Assembly (NCBI GenBank): GCA_035690485.1
Contig: DASSKL010000066.1
Span: 1-64,000, forward strand
DNA length: 64,000 bases
Origin: Mycobacteriales bacterium
GTDB taxonomy: Bacteria; Actinomycetota; Actinomycetes; JAFAQI01; DASSKL01
Direction: 5' to 3'
Made by a program: the position numbers and the translations under genes. Positions 17,081 to 25,833 of this stretch are shown here, piece by piece; the first letter of the stretch is position 1, and each line of letters begins with the position of its first letter. A model generated the notes under the pieces. The model had not been told where the DNA came from. It was given only the letters and a program-made list of their open reading frames with translations, and ran no database searches.

Positions 17081-18895
17081 TTGACCGTTCCCGTCGTCGG
17101 CCTCCGGCGTGAGCGCGAGGTCCTCACCGTCGCGCTCACGCAGGGCCGTCACCTCGTCATCGAGGGCCCGCCCGGCACCGGCAAGTCCACGCTCCTGCGC
17201 GAGATCGCCCGCGAGACCAGCCGCGAGGTCGTGTTCGTCGAGGGCAACGCCGAGCTGACCCCGGCCCGCCTGGTGGGCCAGCACGACCCCTCGCTGGTGC
17301 TGCACGAGGGCTACCGCCCGGAGGGGTTCGTCGACGGGCCGCTGCTCGTCGCGATGCGCTCCGGCGCACTGCTGTACGTCGAGGAGCTCAACCGCATCCC
17401 GGAGGAGACCCTCAACGTCCTGATCACCGTGCTCGCCGAAGGCGAGATCACGGTGCCGCGGCTGGGGCTCGTGCGCGCCCAGCCGCAGTTCCGGCTGATC
17501 GCGGCGATGAACCCGTTCGACGCGGTCGGCACGGCCCGGGTCAGCCAGGCGGTCTCGGACCGGATGTGCCGCGTGGTCCTCGGCTACCAGGACGCGGCGG
17601 CCGAGCGGCAGATCGTGCGCGCCGTGACCGCGCTCGACGGCCCGGTGAGCGACGACGCGGTCGAGCTCGGGGTCGGGGTCGCGCGGGCCACCCGCGAGCA
17701 CCGCGACCTGCGGCACGGTTCGTCGGTGCGCGGGGCGATCGACATGGTGCTGCTGCTGACCGGGCTGCAGCGCCTGCGCGGCGAGCGCGACCTGGTGCGC
17801 GAAACCGCGCTGGATTCGGCGTACGCCGCCTTCTCCGGCCGCGTGCGCGTCCAGGACGGCGTCGACCGCACCGCCGAGTCGGTGATCGAGGAGATCGTCG
17901 ACGCGCAGTGGCCGGGCGAGCCGGGGGAGCGCAACCCGGGAAAAGCCCAGAGCCCGCCTGACGCGGCGGGCGGCAGGAGGCGGCCCGCGGGCCGCGACGA
18001 CCGGTCCCCGGGCGGCAAGGGACGCACCCAGAGCCGTGACACCCTCGCGCGGCGGCACGCGGCCTTCGAGGCGGTGTCACCCGAGGTCGGGGCGCTCGAC
18101 GCCGACGCTTTCGAGGCGTTGATGCGCGAGGACCCCGACGCCGCTGCGGAGATGCTCTGCGACCTGTCGACCGCGACCGACCGGGAGCTGCAGGCCGCGG
18201 CTCGGCGGCTCGCGGCCCGCGTCTTCGTGCAGATCGGGCGGGGCGTGCAGCACCGGGCGCGTGGCACCCGGCGGCTGGCGCCGGCGAAGCGCAGCGACGG
18301 CGACCTCGATCTGGATCGCACGTTCGACCGCTGGTCGGGTCACTGGCCGCCGCCGAGCGACGAGCTGGTCACCCGGCACTGGACGGCGTCCCGGCGGGCG
18401 GTCTGCCTGCTGGTGGACGCCAGCGGTTCCATGGGCGGCCGGCCGGTGTCCGTGGCGGCCGTTGCGGCAGCGGCCGTGCTGCTGGCCGCGGAGGCGCATC
18501 TGGCGACGAGCGTGCTCGCGTTCTCCGGCGGGGTCGCGACGATCCAGCCCGGAGCTGCCGCGCGCCCGGCCGAGGACGTGGTGACCGAGCTGGTCGCCCT
18601 GCGCGGGCACGGGGTCACCGACCTCGCGGCGGCGTTGCGGGCGGCCGGCGCACAGCTTGCCGGCATGAACGCCGACGAGCGCGTCGTCGTCCTCCTCAGC
18701 GACTGCCTGTCCACCTCGGGCGACGACCCGGTGACCGCGCTCGCCGGCATCGACCGGCTGCACGTGCTGTGCACCGGCGTGACCGAGGAGTCGCACGCGG
18801 CGGCTGCGGCCCTCGCGCGGCGCACCGGTGGCACCTGGCGGCCGGTCGAGCGCCTCGCCGAGGTGCCACCGGCGCTGACTGCCATGTTGGGCTGA
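17081..18895 (+). CDS. MoxR-type AAA+ ATPase fused to a von Willebrand factor A domain
   Basis: 604-aa fusion, start TTG at 17081 just after the dehydrogenase stop. Residues about 1-280 are a MoxR/magnesium-chelatase-type AAA+ module: Walker A EGPPGTGKST, Walker B LLYVEELNR, sensor IAAMNPFD. A polar linker follows (about 285-330). The C-terminal VWA domain carries the MIDAS motif VDASGSMGG near residue 445. MoxR-VWA pairs are normally two proteins that mature or insert metal into oxidoreductases. Here one chain sits in a likely operon with a zinc dehydrogenase, which suggests it services that enzyme. Confidence 0.88.
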   Translation: MTVPVVGLRREREVLTVALTQGRHLVIEGPPGTGKSTLLREIARETSREVVFVEGNAELTPARLVGQHDPSLVLHEGYRPEGFVDGPLLVAMRSGALLYVEELNRIPEETLNVLITVLAEGEITVPRLGLVRAQPQFRLIAAMNPFDAVGTARVSQAVSDRMCRVVLGYQDAAAERQIVRAVTALDGPVSDDAVELGVGVARATREHRDLRHGSSVRGAIDMVLLLTGLQRLRGERDLVRETALDSAYAAFSGRVRVQDGVDRTAESVIEEIVDAQWPGEPGERNPGKAQSPPDAAGGRRRPAGRDDRSPGGKGRTQSRDTLARRHAAFEAVSPEVGALDADAFEALMREDPDAAAEMLCDLSTATDRELQAAARRLAARVFVQIGRGVQHRARGTRRLAPAKRSDGDLDLDRTFDRWSGHWPPPSDELVTRHWTASRRAVCLLVDASGSMGGRPVSVAAVAAAAVLLAAEAHLATSVLAFSGGVATIQPGAAARPAEDVVTELVALRGHGVTDLAAALRAAGAQLAGMNADERVVVLLSDCLSTSGDDPVTALAGIDRLHVLCTGVTEESHAAAAALARRTGGTWRPVERLAEVPPALTAMLG

Positions 18896-18898
18896 CTC

Positions 18899-18947
18899 CA
18901 GACCGGCAAAGGAGCTCCCGGCGATGGGCGGGAGCCCCAGCGGTCTG
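18899..18947 (+). terminator. Two-tier hairpin after the MoxR-VWA gene
   Basis: The outer stem CAGACCG/CGGTCTG (18899-18905 with 18941-18947) encloses a 7-bp inner stem GCTCCCG/CGGGAGC (18914-18920 with 18929-18935). It starts 4 nt after the stop codon. No U-run follows, which is common for actinobacterial terminators. Confidence 0.55.
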
Positions 18948-19020
18948 TCCTTCGACGGCTGCCGCGCTTACCGCGTCGGCGGCTCGATGGTCAGGCGGCG
19001 GCGTGCGGCGTCGCGGGCTG

Positions 19021-19312
19021 TTCGACGGTCTCCCGTCACGGATCCTGATCCTCACCACGTACGACGCCGACGAGTACCTGCACGACGCCATCCGTGCAGG
19101 CGCCGCCGGATTCCTGCTCAAGGACACGCGGCGCGACGACCTCACGCATGCGATCCGCACGGTCGCTGCCGGCGACGCGCTGCTGCACCCCGCGCTCACC
19201 CGGCGGCTGCACGAGCCGCACCCATGCCGTCGTCATGGCCTACGAACGCGGGCTCGTCGTACCCGGCCAGATCGACGTCACGTCCGCCGGGGACGCCGAG
19301 CCGGGCCGCTGA
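19021..19312 (+). pseudogene. Remnant of a NarL/FixJ-type response regulator
   Basis: The translation at 19021-19215 reads as the second half of a receiver domain (RILILTTYDADEYLHDAI, then GAAGFLLKDTRRDDL and the DALLHPALTRRL linker) with no N-terminal half or start. In a different frame, 19222-19312 encodes the end of a LuxR-type HTH (THAVVMAYERGLVVPG) and stops with TGA. Most of the HTH and the phospho-acceptor half are missing, so this is an internally deleted, frameshifted relic. The flanking 18948-19020 and 19313-19448 show nothing else recognisable. Confidence 0.7.
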
Positions 19313-19448
19313 CGGACGAGGGACGGGTCTGCCCATGCGGGAGAAGCTCACGTCCACCGGGAAGTGGTGGGGGATCCGCACGGCACGGCGTACGCAGGTG
19401 GATGATGTCCGCCGCTGGACTTCTGACGTGCGACACGGGGAGGCAGAG

Positions 19449-19898
19449 GTGGGCCGGTCAGCCGCCGAGACGTTGCGGGCGTACCTGTCGGGACAGCGAG
19501 CCGGTGTGGACGATGCACTGGGGTTCGTCGCCGCCGACGCCGTGTTCGACGTGGGTCGTGGTCGCTACGAGGGAACGCCGGAGATCCGGGCCTTCGTCGA
19601 GCGGCTCCTCGCAGTGCACTCGGTCACGTCGGTCGTCGAGCTGCGTGCCGTCTCCGACCAGGAGGCGGTGGCCTTGTTGGAGCAACGGGACGACGACCTC
19701 GGCCCACTCGGCATCGACAGCATCCGGCTCGACGTCCGAGTCGAGACGACGGACGACGGGCTGATCAAGACGTTCACCGCTCGTCCCACGCCGGAGTCGA
19801 TGGCGGCGTTGAGCGCGGCGCGGAACGCCGGCCGTAGCTCCGAAGGCCTTGATCTGGCCGAACGGGCCGGGACGTTGCCGCCCCACCCGCCCGGCTGA
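19449..19898 (+). CDS. SnoaL/NTF2-like protein
   Basis: 149-aa protein with the small alpha+beta cone pattern of SnoaL-like proteins: an N-terminal helix (ETLRAYLSGQ), ADAVFDVGRGRYEGTPEIRAFVERLL, and a later beta segment. The function is unknown; the fold serves as small-molecule enzymes or binding proteins. The GTG at 19449 is preceded by GGGAGG and is preferred over an ATG at 19335 lying in weakly coding sequence. It converges with the ABC transporter gene. Confidence 0.6.
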   Translation: MGRSAAETLRAYLSGQRAGVDDALGFVAADAVFDVGRGRYEGTPEIRAFVERLLAVHSVTSVVELRAVSDQEAVALLEQRDDDLGPLGIDSIRLDVRVETTDDGLIKTFTARPTPESMAALSAARNAGRSSEGLDLAERAGTLPPHPPG

Positions 19899-19933
19899 GC
19901 GACTACCGGCTCGGGCCCCAGGCGCGACTGCGC

Positions 19934-22900
19934 CTATCGAGGGGTGCGGCCGGCCGGCACCTTCTTCTCAGCCGTCGTGACGTCACCGTTGTTCGCAGGC
20001 TTGCGCCGACCAGTGGTGGACGCCGCCGCGTCGCCGCTCGTGCGGTCGGCACTCGACCCGCTGCCGGTCGCCTCCGCCCTGGTCGCCGCACGGCTCGGCG
20101 CGTTCCTGCGGGTGCCCGTGCCGCGAGGTGCGCCCTTGCGAGTCCCGTTCGCCTTCGCGCGCCCGCCGACGTCGGAGCGGGCGATCGCCGTGTCGTCGGT
20201 GCCCAGGTAGGAGGAGATCACCAGCGGGTGGTCGAGCACCTCTTCCGGCGTACCCGTTGCGATGACCTCACCGAGGTGCATGCAGACCATGCGGTCCGAG
20301 ATCGACGACACCAACGGGATGTCGTGCTCGATGATCGCCATCGCCGCGCCGGTCGCCTCACGCACTCGCAGCAGCACCTGCGCCAGTGACTCCACCTCGC
20401 GCTGCGCGATGCCGCTGGACGGTTCGTCGAGCAGCAGGACGCTCGGCGCGTGCGCCATCACCGCGCCCAGCTCGACGATGCGCCGCGTGCCGGTCGACAG
20501 CTCCGAGACGAACGCGTCGCGGTAGCGCTCCAGCCCCATCAGCTCGAGCAGCTCGCTGACGCACCAGGCGACCTCGGTCTCCGAGCTCTCCACGGCCCCG
20601 AGCCGCAACGTGCAGGCGAGAGGCTCGCGCACGTCGACGTGCCGCTCCAGCGCGGTGGCCAGCACCTCGGTGACCGTCATCGACGGGAACAGCCGGGCGT
20701 CCTGGAACGTGCGCCCGAGCCCACGCACCGACCGTTCCGCGGCGCCGACCGCGGTGAGGTCGCGACCGTCGAGCCGGATCCGCCCGGCATCGGGCGTGAC
20801 GAAGCCGGAGCAGACGTCGAAGAGCGTGGTCTTGCCGGCCCCGTTGGACCCGATGATGCCGAGGATCGAGCCGTCGTCGACCGACAGCGTGACGTCGCGC
20901 AGGGCGTGCACCCCGCCGAAGCTTCGCGTGATGCCCGTGACCTGCAGCCGCGGGACGCGTTCGGCGTCGGGGGCCGCCCCGGGCGCCGCGACGGCGGGCC
21001 CGGTGCTGCCGCGACCGAGGAAGACCGCCCGCAGCAGGTCGTCGCGCCGGGTCAGGTCCGCGGCCGCCCCGGCGAACCGCACGGTGCCCTTCTCCATGAA
21101 CACGGCCTCGTCGGCGAGCGTCGTCGCGACGTTGACCGACTGCTCGACGAGCACGACCGTCGTGCCGGCGGAGTTGATCCGGCGTACGACGCCGGTGAGC
21201 TCCGCCACGATCGACGGCGCCAGTCCGAGCGACAGCTCGTCGATCATCAGCAGCCGGGGCTTGCACATCAGCGCCTGCGCCAGCGCCAGCATCTGCTGCT
21301 GCCCGCCGGACAGCTGGCCGGCCAGCACGTCGGGGCGCTCGGCGAGCATCGGGAAGATCGCGTAGACCTCGTCGAGTGCGGCGGCGACCTGCCGTTCGTC
21401 GCGGCGGTAGAGCCAGGCCGCGAGCCGCAGGTTGTCACGCACCGACAGCCCGCCGAAGACGCCGCGACCTCCGGGCATCATCACCAGGCCCTGGCGCACC
21501 CGCTGGGCGGCGTCCATCTGGGTGATGTCGACGCCGTCGAAGAACACGCGGCCGTCGCTTGCGGGCAGCAGGCCGCAGACGACCCGCAGCAGCGACGACT
21601 TGCCGGCGCCGTTGGTGCCGAGCAGCGCGAGCATGCTGCCGTCGGGCACGTTGACGTTGACCTCGTGCAGGACCGGGTTGCGGCCGTAGGCCGCACCGAC
21701 ACCACTCACCGACAGCAGGCCGTCGCCGGTGACGGCCGTCGTCGGCTCGCGCGGGTAGGCGCCGGTGGCGGCCCGCTCGTCGAGGTGCTCGGCCAGGCTC
21801 GGCACCGAAAGCCCCTTGCGGCGGGCCAACCAGCGCAGCGCGGCGTCGCGGCCATCGAACAGGAGCTGCCCGAGCCCGCCGGGGATGACGAGCAGCAGCA
21901 CCAGCAGCCCGGCGCCGGTCGCGAAGAGCTGCAGCGCGCCGGTCAGGAAGTACTGCACCCCTTGCACGTAGACCGCGCCGAGCAGTGCGCCCGGAAGTGA
22001 CGACGCACCGCCGATGACGACCATCGTGAAGACGACCAGGCTGCTCTCCGGGCTGAAGCCGGAGAACGGCACGCCGCGCAGCCCGACGACGTAGAGCCCG
22101 CCCGCGACCCCGGCGAGCGCACCGGACAGCGCGAAGGCGGTCAGCTTCGCGCGCATGGGCTCGATGCCGTAGGACTCCGCCCCTCGCTCGTTGTCGCGCA
22201 CGGCGACCACGACGCGCCCGGCGCGGCTGTGCCGGAAGTTGCGGGCGAGCCACACGGTGAACGCCGTGACGGCCAGGCACAGGTAGTAGAAGGGCAGCGG
22301 GGAGTTCAGGTCGAAGCGCTCGAGCAGCGTCGGCCGGGTGAAGCTCGACGGCGTGAGCGCCGGGAAGTAGGCCGAGTTGAGCAGGTAGGTCGACACCGGT
22401 ACGCCGAACGCCAGCGTCGTCACCGCGAGGAACAGCCCGCGGATGCGCAGGGCGGGGATGCCGACGAGCGCCGCCGTGATCGCGCCGACCGCGGCCGACG
22501 CGAGCAGCGCCAGGAACAGGTCGGCGTGGGCGTGCACCAGGAGGCTCGCGGTCGTCGCAGCCCCCACACCGACGAACGCGAACTGGCCGAGGCTGATCTG
22601 GCCGGACCAGCCGGTCAGCACGACCAGCGACACGGCGATGACGCCGTAGATGGCGACGTAGGCGAGCAAGGTCACGTGCGAGACCGACAGCGCCTGCGGT
22701 ACGCCGATGAGCACGGCGGCCAGCACGATCCAGGCGGTGCCGCGGGTGACGCGCACGGCGCGGAGCCGGGCGAGCACCTCGGGCACCGGCCGCACCTCGC
22801 GCACGGCGACGTGGTCGCCGAGCCCGCTGTCGTCGCTGCGCGACAGGCGCCGGCGCTGCAGCAGCAGCGCGAGCAGGACGACCACGAACAGGCCGACGTC

Positions 22901-23830
22901 GACGTAGGACGACCGGGGGTAGTTCCAGAACATGCCCTGCTGGAAGACGCCGATGCCCAGCGACGCGAGCACCGCGACCGGCAGGCTCTCCATGCGCGCG
23001 ATGACGGCCGCGGTGAGGGGGGCCAGCAGCTCCAACGGGCCGCCCGGCTGGCCCACCTGGGGCCCGAGGATCGGCGCCGACAGCATGGCACCGATGCCGG
23101 ACAGCCCGGCGGCCACGACCCAGGCCAGCAGTGACAGCCGGCGCACCGGGATGCCGAGCAGCAGCGCACGGTCGGACGACTCGGCCGCGGCGCGCACCGC
23201 GATGCCGGTGTCGCTGCGCCGGAAGAACCACGCCAACCCGGCGAGCACCACCGGCACCGTCACCAGCGCGATCACGTGGTCGCCGTTGTAGACGATCGGC
23301 CCGACCGTGAACGTCACCGGCAGCCCGGAGTGGAACGTCGTCAGCGGCTTGAGCTGCGTGAAGAACGTCGGCAGCGCGATCTGACCCGACCCGACGACCT
23401 CCGCGACGCCGATCGTGGCCACCGTCAGGATCAGCCGGGGCGCGGTGAAGAACCGGCGTACGACGACCTCGTGCACCACCACACCGGTCAGCAGCGCGGC
23501 GAGGAACCCGAGCGGGAGCGCGAGCCCGTAGGGCAGCCCGACGCCTGCGACCAGGATCACCGCAACGGCCGCGGCGAGGCCGCCGAACTCCGCCTGCGCG
23601 AAGTTGATGACCCGGCTGGCGCGGTAGATGAGCACGAGGCCCATCGCCGTGAGCGCCGTCAGCGAGCCGAGCACGACGCCGAGCAGCACCAGTCCGAACG
23701 GCAGCCCGTTGGGCAGTGCCGCGTCGGCGATCCGCCACGCGACAACGGTGCCGAGGGCGTAGCCGGCCCAGCGGGCCTCGCGCCGGGCAAGCAGGGGCTG
23801 CGCCCGGGCGAGCAGCGTGTCGATGGTCAC
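19934..23830 (-). CDS. Four-domain fused branched-chain-amino-acid-type ABC importer (LivH-LivM-LivF-LivG)
   Basis: Single 1298-aa polypeptide containing all membrane and motor parts of a Liv-type importer. About residues 1-335 are a LivH-like permease; 360-690 a LivM-like permease with SGQISLGQFAFVGVGA; 705-940 a LivF-like ATPase (Walker A GTNGAGKSS, LSGGQQQ, LLMIDE); 960-1220 a LivG-like ATPase (Walker A GSNGAGKTT, degenerate signature LSTGTRR, LLLDEPSSG). The last 80 residues are a basic, Gly/Ala/Thr-rich, probably disordered tail. The frame is uninterrupted across all junctions. The binding-protein gene lies 7 bp upstream. The substrate is unknown; Liv-type transporters also carry amides, urea and aromatics. 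Confidence 0.93.
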   Translation of the reverse strand: MTIDTLLARAQPLLARREARWAGYALGTVVAWRIADAALPNGLPFGLVLLGVVLGSLTALTAMGLVLIYRASRVINFAQAEFGGLAAAVAVILVAGVGLPYGLALPLGFLAALLTGVVVHEVVVRRFFTAPRLILTVATIGVAEVVGSGQIALPTFFTQLKPLTTFHSGLPVTFTVGPIVYNGDHVIALVTVPVVLAGLAWFFRRSDTGIAVRAAAESSDRALLLGIPVRRLSLLAWVVAAGLSGIGAMLSAPILGPQVGQPGGPLELLAPLTAAVIARMESLPVAVLASLGIGVFQQGMFWNYPRSSYVDVGLFVVVLLALLLQRRRLSRSDDSGLGDHVAVREVRPVPEVLARLRAVRVTRGTAWIVLAAVLIGVPQALSVSHVTLLAYVAIYGVIAVSLVVLTGWSGQISLGQFAFVGVGAATTASLLVHAHADLFLALLASAAVGAITAALVGIPALRIRGLFLAVTTLAFGVPVSTYLLNSAYFPALTPSSFTRPTLLERFDLNSPLPFYYLCLAVTAFTVWLARNFRHSRAGRVVVAVRDNERGAESYGIEPMRAKLTAFALSGALAGVAGGLYVVGLRGVPFSGFSPESSLVVFTMVVIGGASSLPGALLGAVYVQGVQYFLTGALQLFATGAGLLVLLLVIPGGLGQLLFDGRDAALRWLARRKGLSVPSLAEHLDERAATGAYPREPTTAVTGDGLLSVSGVGAAYGRNPVLHEVNVNVPDGSMLALLGTNGAGKSSLLRVVCGLLPASDGRVFFDGVDITQMDAAQRVRQGLVMMPGGRGVFGGLSVRDNLRLAAWLYRRDERQVAAALDEVYAIFPMLAERPDVLAGQLSGGQQQMLALAQALMCKPRLLMIDELSLGLAPSIVAELTGVVRRINSAGTTVVLVEQSVNVATTLADEAVFMEKGTVRFAGAAADLTRRDDLLRAVFLGRGSTGPAVAAPGAAPDAERVPRLQVTGITRSFGGVHALRDVTLSVDDGSILGIIGSNGAGKTTLFDVCSGFVTPDAGRIRLDGRDLTAVGAAERSVRGLGRTFQDARLFPSMTVTEVLATALERHVDVREPLACTLRLGAVESSETEVAWCVSELLELMGLERYRDAFVSELSTGTRRIVELGAVMAHAPSVLLLDEPSSGIAQREVESLAQVLLRVREATGAAMAIIEHDIPLVSSISDRMVCMHLGEVIATGTPEEVLDHPLVISSYLGTDDTAIARSDVGGRAKANGTRKGAPRGTGTRRNAPSRAATRAEATGSGSSADRTSGDAAASTTGRRKPANNGDVTTAEKKVPAGRTPR

Positions 23831-23837
23831 CGGCGCG

Positions 23838-25613
23838 TCACTTGCCGAAGCAGCCCAGCTGCTGCCCCGGTCCGCCCCAACCCTGCGCCGAGGAGAGCAG
23901 GAACTCCTGTCCGCCGGCGCAGTTGCGGTAGCCGCCCTTCTGGCCGTCGAACTTGCTGGTCATGTTCGGGTCGTACCAACCGATCTGCACCTCGGTCGCG
24001 GGACTGTACTTGTTGTTGCCGTAGGTCCAGCGGCCCATGAACGAGTCGGCCGACGGCGGCAGGCTGAACATGCCCCGGGCGAACGCCGCCGGGGTGAGAT
24101 CGGGTCCCGCCGCCTGCAGCGCGTTCATGATGTAGAGCACGGTGGCGTAGGCGACCGCGTAGTACTGCTCCCGCGGCTCGGCGCCGCCGCTCGCGAGCTT
24201 GAAGACCTTGTAGGCCTCGGTCTGCTTCAAGTCGGGGGATGCTCCGCCCATGGCGATCAGGCCGCCCCACTTGCCGCTGGCGGGTTGCCGCGCCTGCGGG
24301 TCGCCCCAGTAGGTGGATATCCACTCGGGGTTGTACTGCTGGCTCTGCGCGGCGTTCTCGAGGAAGATCGGCACCAGGGGGTCGCAGTAGCACAGGACCG
24401 TCGTCACGCCGGCCGACCGCATCTGCGCGACGATGTTGGTCGCCTGCGCCTGGTACTGCACGACGTTGATGGAGTACGACGCCTCCTTGGGCGTCACGCC
24501 GCAGGCGCCGACGCCCTTCTTGATGTCGTTGGCGATCGAGATGTACTGCGGGTTGTCGGGGTGGATCAGCCCGAAGACCCGCTTCTTCACCTGCATGGTC
24601 TTGTCGGGCGCGTAGATCGCGTTCATGCCGGCGAGCCGCTGGCAGGTCGCGTTGATGAACCAGTTGGCCGCCATGGTGCCGGTGGCGCTCGCGGACCACC
24701 AGTAGGGCGCGTACTGCTGGTAGTAGGACTGCGGGTAACCGAGCGGACCGATCGCGATCACGTGCTGCTGGGCCAGCGCCCGCCAGTAGGGGTCTGAGCC
24801 CTTCAGCGCGAACGTCGCGTCGGCGAAGGCCCCGAGCGACTTGGCGGTCGCCGCGTCGGCCTGCGCCAGGTCGGCGCCCTGGCCCTGGTCCTCGGTGATG
24901 TAGTCGCCCTGCCCCTGGAACGACTTCAGGACGACCTGGCGACCGTAGAGCTCGTACTGCTTGTTGAAGTAGGAGATGTAGGTGTTCATGTCGGCGATGA
25001 AGACGGGGTCCGGCGCCGGTGCCGACGACCCTGCCGCGGCGTTGACGGCGGCGTCCTCCTGCGAGTTGCCGAGGCGGAAGGACAGCGTGATGGTCTTCGC
25101 GGTGACGCCGGGTGCGGTCGCGCCGCCGTTGCTGCCGGTGTACTTCGGCACGCAGTTGGGCGCGTAGGCCGACCACGTCACCTGGCGCACGCCGGGCCCG
25201 CACTTCACCCCGCTGCGGGCGAGGCCGCTGGCGGCCGTCGTGGCGCCCGGCCGGCTGCTGCCGCCCTGCGACCCGCTCGACAGGCCGGCGCCGGAAGCGG
25301 CCGCGCCGCCGCCGCTGCCGCCCGACCCTGTCGCGCTGCCGCTCGCGGTGTTCTGCAGCCCGCCCGCCTGCCCGGTGCCGGCGCCCGAGCCGAGGGAGGA
25401 GCCGGTCGTGCCCTGCAACCCGTTGTTCAGCCCGAGCGCCTGGCTGCCGTTGTCGTTGGGCGTCTTCGTCGGCACCGTGACGACCACGAGCACCAGTGCG
25501 ATCGCCGCGACGAGCAGGGCGAAGTAGCGACGTGCCACCCGGGCCACGTAGGCCCGGACGGCGGCCTCCACGTCGGAGTCAGCGACCGACGGGCGGTGCG
25601 GGGCAGACGGCAT
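23838..25613 (-). CDS. Liv-type substrate-binding protein, N-terminally membrane-anchored
   Basis: 591-aa extracytoplasmic binding protein of the branched-chain-amino-acid/type I fold (APGVTAKTITLSF, ATGTMAANWFINA, GLIHPDNPQY). It has no lipobox. Instead a transmembrane segment YFALLVAAIALVLVVVTVPT lies at about residues 30-50 after a short cytoplasmic N-terminus. A Gly/Ser-rich linker of roughly 80 residues then precedes the ligand domain. This suggests a permanent tether beside the fused permease/ATPase encoded 7 bp downstream. The ATG at 25613 is the only good start. Confidence 0.88.
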   Translation of the reverse strand: MPSAPHRPSVADSDVEAAVRAYVARVARRYFALLVAAIALVLVVVTVPTKTPNDNGSQALGLNNGLQGTTGSSLGSGAGTGQAGGLQNTASGSATGSGGSGGGAAASGAGLSSGSQGGSSRPGATTAASGLARSGVKCGPGVRQVTWSAYAPNCVPKYTGSNGGATAPGVTAKTITLSFRLGNSQEDAAVNAAAGSSAPAPDPVFIADMNTYISYFNKQYELYGRQVVLKSFQGQGDYITEDQGQGADLAQADAATAKSLGAFADATFALKGSDPYWRALAQQHVIAIGPLGYPQSYYQQYAPYWWSASATGTMAANWFINATCQRLAGMNAIYAPDKTMQVKKRVFGLIHPDNPQYISIANDIKKGVGACGVTPKEASYSINVVQYQAQATNIVAQMRSAGVTTVLCYCDPLVPIFLENAAQSQQYNPEWISTYWGDPQARQPASGKWGGLIAMGGASPDLKQTEAYKVFKLASGGAEPREQYYAVAYATVLYIMNALQAAGPDLTPAAFARGMFSLPPSADSFMGRWTYGNNKYSPATEVQIGWYDPNMTSKFDGQKGGYRNCAGGQEFLLSSAQGWGGPGQQLGCFGK

Positions 25614-25671
25614 GGGCGGACCCTTCCGTGAGCCGTGCCGGTCCTGCGGCGCGGCGAAAATGGGTCATGCG

Positions 25672-25690
25672 AGTCATATATTTTGTGACT
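25672..25690. promoter_or_regulatory. AT-rich inverted repeat upstream of the ABC transporter operon
   Basis: AGTCA and TGACT arms flank a 9-nt AT-rich centre in an otherwise very GC-rich 220-bp gap (25614-25833) upstream of the binding-protein start. It could be an operator or part of the operon promoter. The arms are only 5 bp, so this is tentative. The rest of the gap shows nothing clear. Confidence 0.3.
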
Positions 25691-25833
25691 ATCGCGGGAC
25701 TCGGACGCCGGATCAATGCAGGTTGACCCGGTTGGTCGGAAGTGTCCAGAGACGTTGGCCGCGGCCGGTCCGCTCGGCGGTGGTGCCGCGGTGCGGGCGG
25801 CGCGCACGCCGCTTGCCGGCGCTCAGCCGGGGA

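Noticed and set aside
19335-19448. ATG at 19335 as the start of the SnoaL-like protein
   Set aside because: The added 38 residues do not resemble the fold and there is no Shine-Dalgarno; the GTG at 19449 has GGGAGG upstream.
25614-25833. tRNA gene or phage attachment site in the transporter leader
   Set aside because: No cloverleaf or CCA end can be folded there, and no integrase or flanking repeat is present.
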